Origin: Pseudomonadota bacterium
Lineage (GTDB): Bacteria > Desulfobacterota > JAPLJL01
Direction: 5' to 3'
Assembly (NCBI GenBank): GCA_026388615.1
Contig: JAPLJL010000289.1
Span: forward strand, 1 to 15,452
Length of the DNA: 15,452 nucleotides
Under the pieces are notes generated by a model. The model saw only the letters and a program-made list of their open reading frames with translations. It searched no databases and was not told the origin of the DNA. Below are positions 13,613 through 15,452 of this stretch, one piece after another (position 1 is the stretch's first letter; each line of letters opens with the position of its first letter). Both the position numbers and the translations under genes were made by a program.

Positions 13613-13631
13613 AGTTACTATTTTTTATTAG

Positions 13632-14387
13632 ATGAGTTTGATCCTGGAAAATATTTCCCAGGAATATCCCGGCCCGGGGGGAATCCCCACCCCGGCCCTC
13701 GACGGGATCAACCTGGAGCTCAAAAACGCCCGTTTTACCACGTTGATCGGGCCTTCCGGTTGCGGGAAAACCACCCTGCTCAAGATCGCGGCCGGCCTGA
13801 CCCGGCCCACTGCCGGTCGGGTGCTTCTGGATGGTGAGGAGGTCTCCCACCCCACCCCGAAAATCGGTTTGGTCTTCCAGGAGTTCGCCCTCTTTCCCTG
13901 GAGAACTATTCTCCAGAACATCGAGTTCGGCCTGGAGATGCAGGGGGTGAAACCTTCCGAACGAAGAAAACAGGCGCGGGAACTCCTGCGGAAAACGGAA
14001 CTCACCGGATTTGAAAGCCATTTTCCCCGCCAGTTATCCGAAGGAATGCAGCAAAGGGTGGCCATCGCCCGGACCCTGGCTGCGCATCCCCGGGTCATCC
14101 TGATGGACGAACCCTTCGGGGCTCTGGATTCCCAGACCCGTAATTCCATGCAGGAATTTCTGCTCAAGCTTTTCCGGGATGAACACCCCACCATTCTGTT
14201 CGTCACCCACAACATCGACGAGGCCGTTTTTTTGAGCCAGACCGTGATCGGCCTCTCCCAGCGCCCGGGACGGATCCGGGCCGAGTTTTCGATCGACCTG
14301 GCCCACCCCCGCGAACGGACCTCCCTGGAATTCAATAACTATCGCCGCGAAATCCTGGAATTTCTCGACCGGGAAAGGAAAGGATAA
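13632..14387 (+). CDS. ABC transporter ATP-binding protein, NitT/TauT (SsuB-like) family
   Basis: Cytoplasmic ATPase that powers an importer of the nitrate/sulfonate/taurine class, 251 residues, full length. Walker A is GPSGCGKTT (40-48), Q-loop Gln83, signature LSEGMQQR (135-142; the Glu after LS is common in this subfamily), Walker B VILMDEP (155-161), D-loop ALD (164-166) and switch His193 (THNIDEAV). The FALFPWRTILQNIEFGL segment (85-101) is characteristic of SsuB/TauB. The nearby same-strand permease is its expected partner. No clear Shine-Dalgarno precedes the ATG at 13632, and the codons before it are A/T-rich. The substrate is unknown without the binding protein. Confidence 0.95.
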   Translation: MSLILENISQEYPGPGGIPTPALDGINLELKNARFTTLIGPSGCGKTTLLKIAAGLTRPTAGRVLLDGEEVSHPTPKIGLVFQEFALFPWRTILQNIEFGLEMQGVKPSERRKQARELLRKTELTGFESHFPRQLSEGMQQRVAIARTLAAHPRVILMDEPFGALDSQTRNSMQEFLLKLFRDEHPTILFVTHNIDEAVFLSQTVIGLSQRPGRIRAEFSIDLAHPRERTSLEFNNYRREILEFLDRERKG

Positions 14388-14432
14388 GAGCAGGACTTCG
14401 CCCGGTCTCCCGCCGGGACAAACTTCAGAAAA

Positions 14433-14458
14433 AACCCCAAGGCAACCGCCTTGGGGTT
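14433..14458 (-). terminator. Rho-independent terminator between convergent genes
   Basis: AACCCCAAGGC and GCCTTGGGGTT form an 11-bp perfect stem with a four-base loop. On the minus strand the stem is followed by a run of T residues (TTTTTT with the pairing A/T bases), an ideal terminator for the lipoprotein gene ending at 14494. On the plus strand it is followed only by AAATTA, so termination of the ABC ATPase transcript there would be weaker. Confidence 0.85.
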
Positions 14459-14493
14459 AAATTACCGACAGATGAAATTAAGAAATTGGTTGG

Positions 14494-15363
14494 TCAGATT
14501 TTCTGTTTCCGGATTTCGTCCACCATCTTTTTGATCCATTCGAACTTCGCCTGGTAATCAGCCAAACCCTTGCCGAAAAACGATCCCACGGTGGCCGAGT
14601 CCATGTCCAGGAGATTGAGGCTGAGCACCTCTTTACCGTCCTGCACGGCGGTCTGCTTGACCAGGCCGTACCCCTCGGCGTACCAGGAATAAAAGGTCTG
14701 GGACTCGTTGGGGTGGCTCTCGATCTTGAGCGCGTCAAAGGTGCCGAACGGCACGGTGACCTTTTCGCCCGCCAGCACGGTCTTGGTTTCGTTGAATTCT
14801 TTCTCGGACTTGGCCTTAATCTTGTCCAAATCCATCGCGTTCAGGATCTGGTCAAAGCTGAAACCGGTTTTGTAGGTCATATCGATATCGCCCAGTTGCT
14901 TGTAGGTATCGGTCCATTTGTCTCCAACCTTCATTTTCTGCAGCATCTCGGTCTTGGGGGGCGCGTAGACAATCCCAACCTCGCCGCCTTCGACCCCCAG
15001 GCCTTTTTTAATCTTGGCCATGGTGTCGCTACGCATTACCTTGACCGCGTCGCCGTCCTGAACCATGTAGACGGTATTATTTGTATATCCCGCGGTGCTC
15101 TTGGTCTTGACCGCCATAACCACCATGTTTTTCCCGTCCGCGTCCTCGGTGTTCCCCTGCACCTGCATGGCCATGATGAAGTCAAACATGCCTCCCGCCT
15201 TCCCGGTGTAGAGCCAGGAGCGCCCGGCTTCCAGGGGTTGGAAGCCTTCCCCCTTTTTGACCGAATCTTTAGTATTGATCGGCTTGAATTTGGGGGTAAG
15301 AATATACGAGCATCCCGCCGCCAGGAGCCCTGCCGTCAGGATCGCGATTACCGCTTTCTTCAT
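14494..15363 (-). CDS. Probable lipoprotein, TapB/DUF3108-like
   Basis: Exported protein of 289 residues with signal MKKAVIAILTAGLLAAGC. Cys18 in LLAAGC is a good candidate for lipidation, though position -3 is Ala rather than the usual Leu. The mature part is a beta-rich domain. It has the pattern typical of TapB and DUF3108-type proteins: KMKVGDKW (143-150), a later EKVTVPFGTFDALKIES (200-216) and YSWYAEGYGLVKQ (225-237). Those families occur in the envelope and mostly lack a known biochemical role. A basic helical tail ends the protein. The ATG has GGGAGGGG about seven bases upstream. It is monocistronic to the left, where a strong terminator follows. Its promoter must lie in 15364-15452, but no clear hexamer pair was found. 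Confidence 0.85.
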   Translation of the reverse strand: MKKAVIAILTAGLLAAGCSYILTPKFKPINTKDSVKKGEGFQPLEAGRSWLYTGKAGGMFDFIMAMQVQGNTEDADGKNMVVMAVKTKSTAGYTNNTVYMVQDGDAVKVMRSDTMAKIKKGLGVEGGEVGIVYAPPKTEMLQKMKVGDKWTDTYKQLGDIDMTYKTGFSFDQILNAMDLDKIKAKSEKEFNETKTVLAGEKVTVPFGTFDALKIESHPNESQTFYSWYAEGYGLVKQTAVQDGKEVLSLNLLDMDSATVGSFFGKGLADYQAKFEWIKKMVDEIRKQKI

Positions 15364-15452
15364 GTTTTTCCCCTCCCGGTTGAAAACCCGATAAACCTTG
15401 AAAAAATATCCGCAAATATTTTCCGGAGAGTACCACTCGAAAAAAACGAAAT

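Larger units (their letters stand above)
13161..13631. other. 471-bp gene-free, repeat-rich gap
   Basis: Lies between divergently transcribed genes: the flavoprotein start at 13160 and the ABC ATPase start at 13632. It contains three copies of a CCCCCTT/AAAGGGGG hairpin repeat (13198-13413) and an inverted set of GGTTCAGGGTT-type words (13505-13612). An A/T-rich stretch (13239-13320) and 13414-13504 hold nothing I can name. The ATPase promoter should be here but no convincing hexamer pair stands out. Confidence 0.65.

Noticed and set aside
13628..14335. 235-codon minus-strand open frame opposite the ABC ATPase
   Set aside because: Shadow of a gene with all Walker, signature and switch motifs; no domain recognised.

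Overview
This is a gene-dense bacterial chromosome segment of fairly high GC. All fourteen genes I can support appear complete at both ends. I see no tRNA, rRNA, CRISPR array, transposase, phage gene or plasmid function. The gaps hold many different short palindromic or tandem intergenic repeats. Those repeats, together with an ADP-forming acyl-CoA synthetase alpha subunit, a small glycine-tailed RRM protein and a NitT/TauT-type ABC transporter, fit an uncultured environmental Gram-negative bacterium. Desulfobacterota (former Deltaproteobacteria) or a neighbouring phylum is my best guess, made from style and not proven. An EmrA-type adaptor, two probable lipoproteins and a SPOR protein fit an organism with an outer membrane.

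Layout. From 53 to 11127 every gene is on the minus strand. In window order they are: EmrA-type membrane-fusion protein, acyl-CoA synthetase (ADP-forming) alpha subunit, SMP-30-like beta-propeller envelope protein, RRM RNA-binding protein, zinc alcohol dehydrogenase, tandem-SPOR membrane protein, pyruvate kinase, RmuC, a pyridoxamine-phosphate-oxidase-fold protein and a small two-helix DUF4405-like membrane protein. Most are separated by 90-200 bp of repeat-bearing DNA, so this is a run of co-directional single genes rather than one tight operon. From 11336 to 14387 an ABC permease and its probable ATPase lie on the plus strand. An opposite-strand FAD oxidoreductase separates them, and its 3' end overlaps the permease by 14 bp. 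A minus-strand TapB/DUF3108-like lipoprotein closes the window, with a clear intrinsic terminator between it and the ATPase gene.

Function. The genes are mostly housekeeping and envelope functions with no single pathway. Pyruvate kinase and the acyl-CoA synthetase could both make ATP by substrate-level phosphorylation (inference). The permease and ATPase should form one importer of the nitrate/sulfonate/taurine class, but no substrate-binding protein is present.

The most notable points are: (1) the pyruvate kinase has the residues of the potassium-independent subgroup; (2) at least eight repeat families occupy the gaps, including a palindrome family whose stem sequence varies while its architecture stays constant, one copy being split by 33 bp; (3) a 7-bp tandem repeat has apparently run into the 3' end of the DUF4405-like gene and encodes its last residues; (4) the ABC transporter is split by a flavoprotein gene. 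I found no convincing new defence or mobile system.
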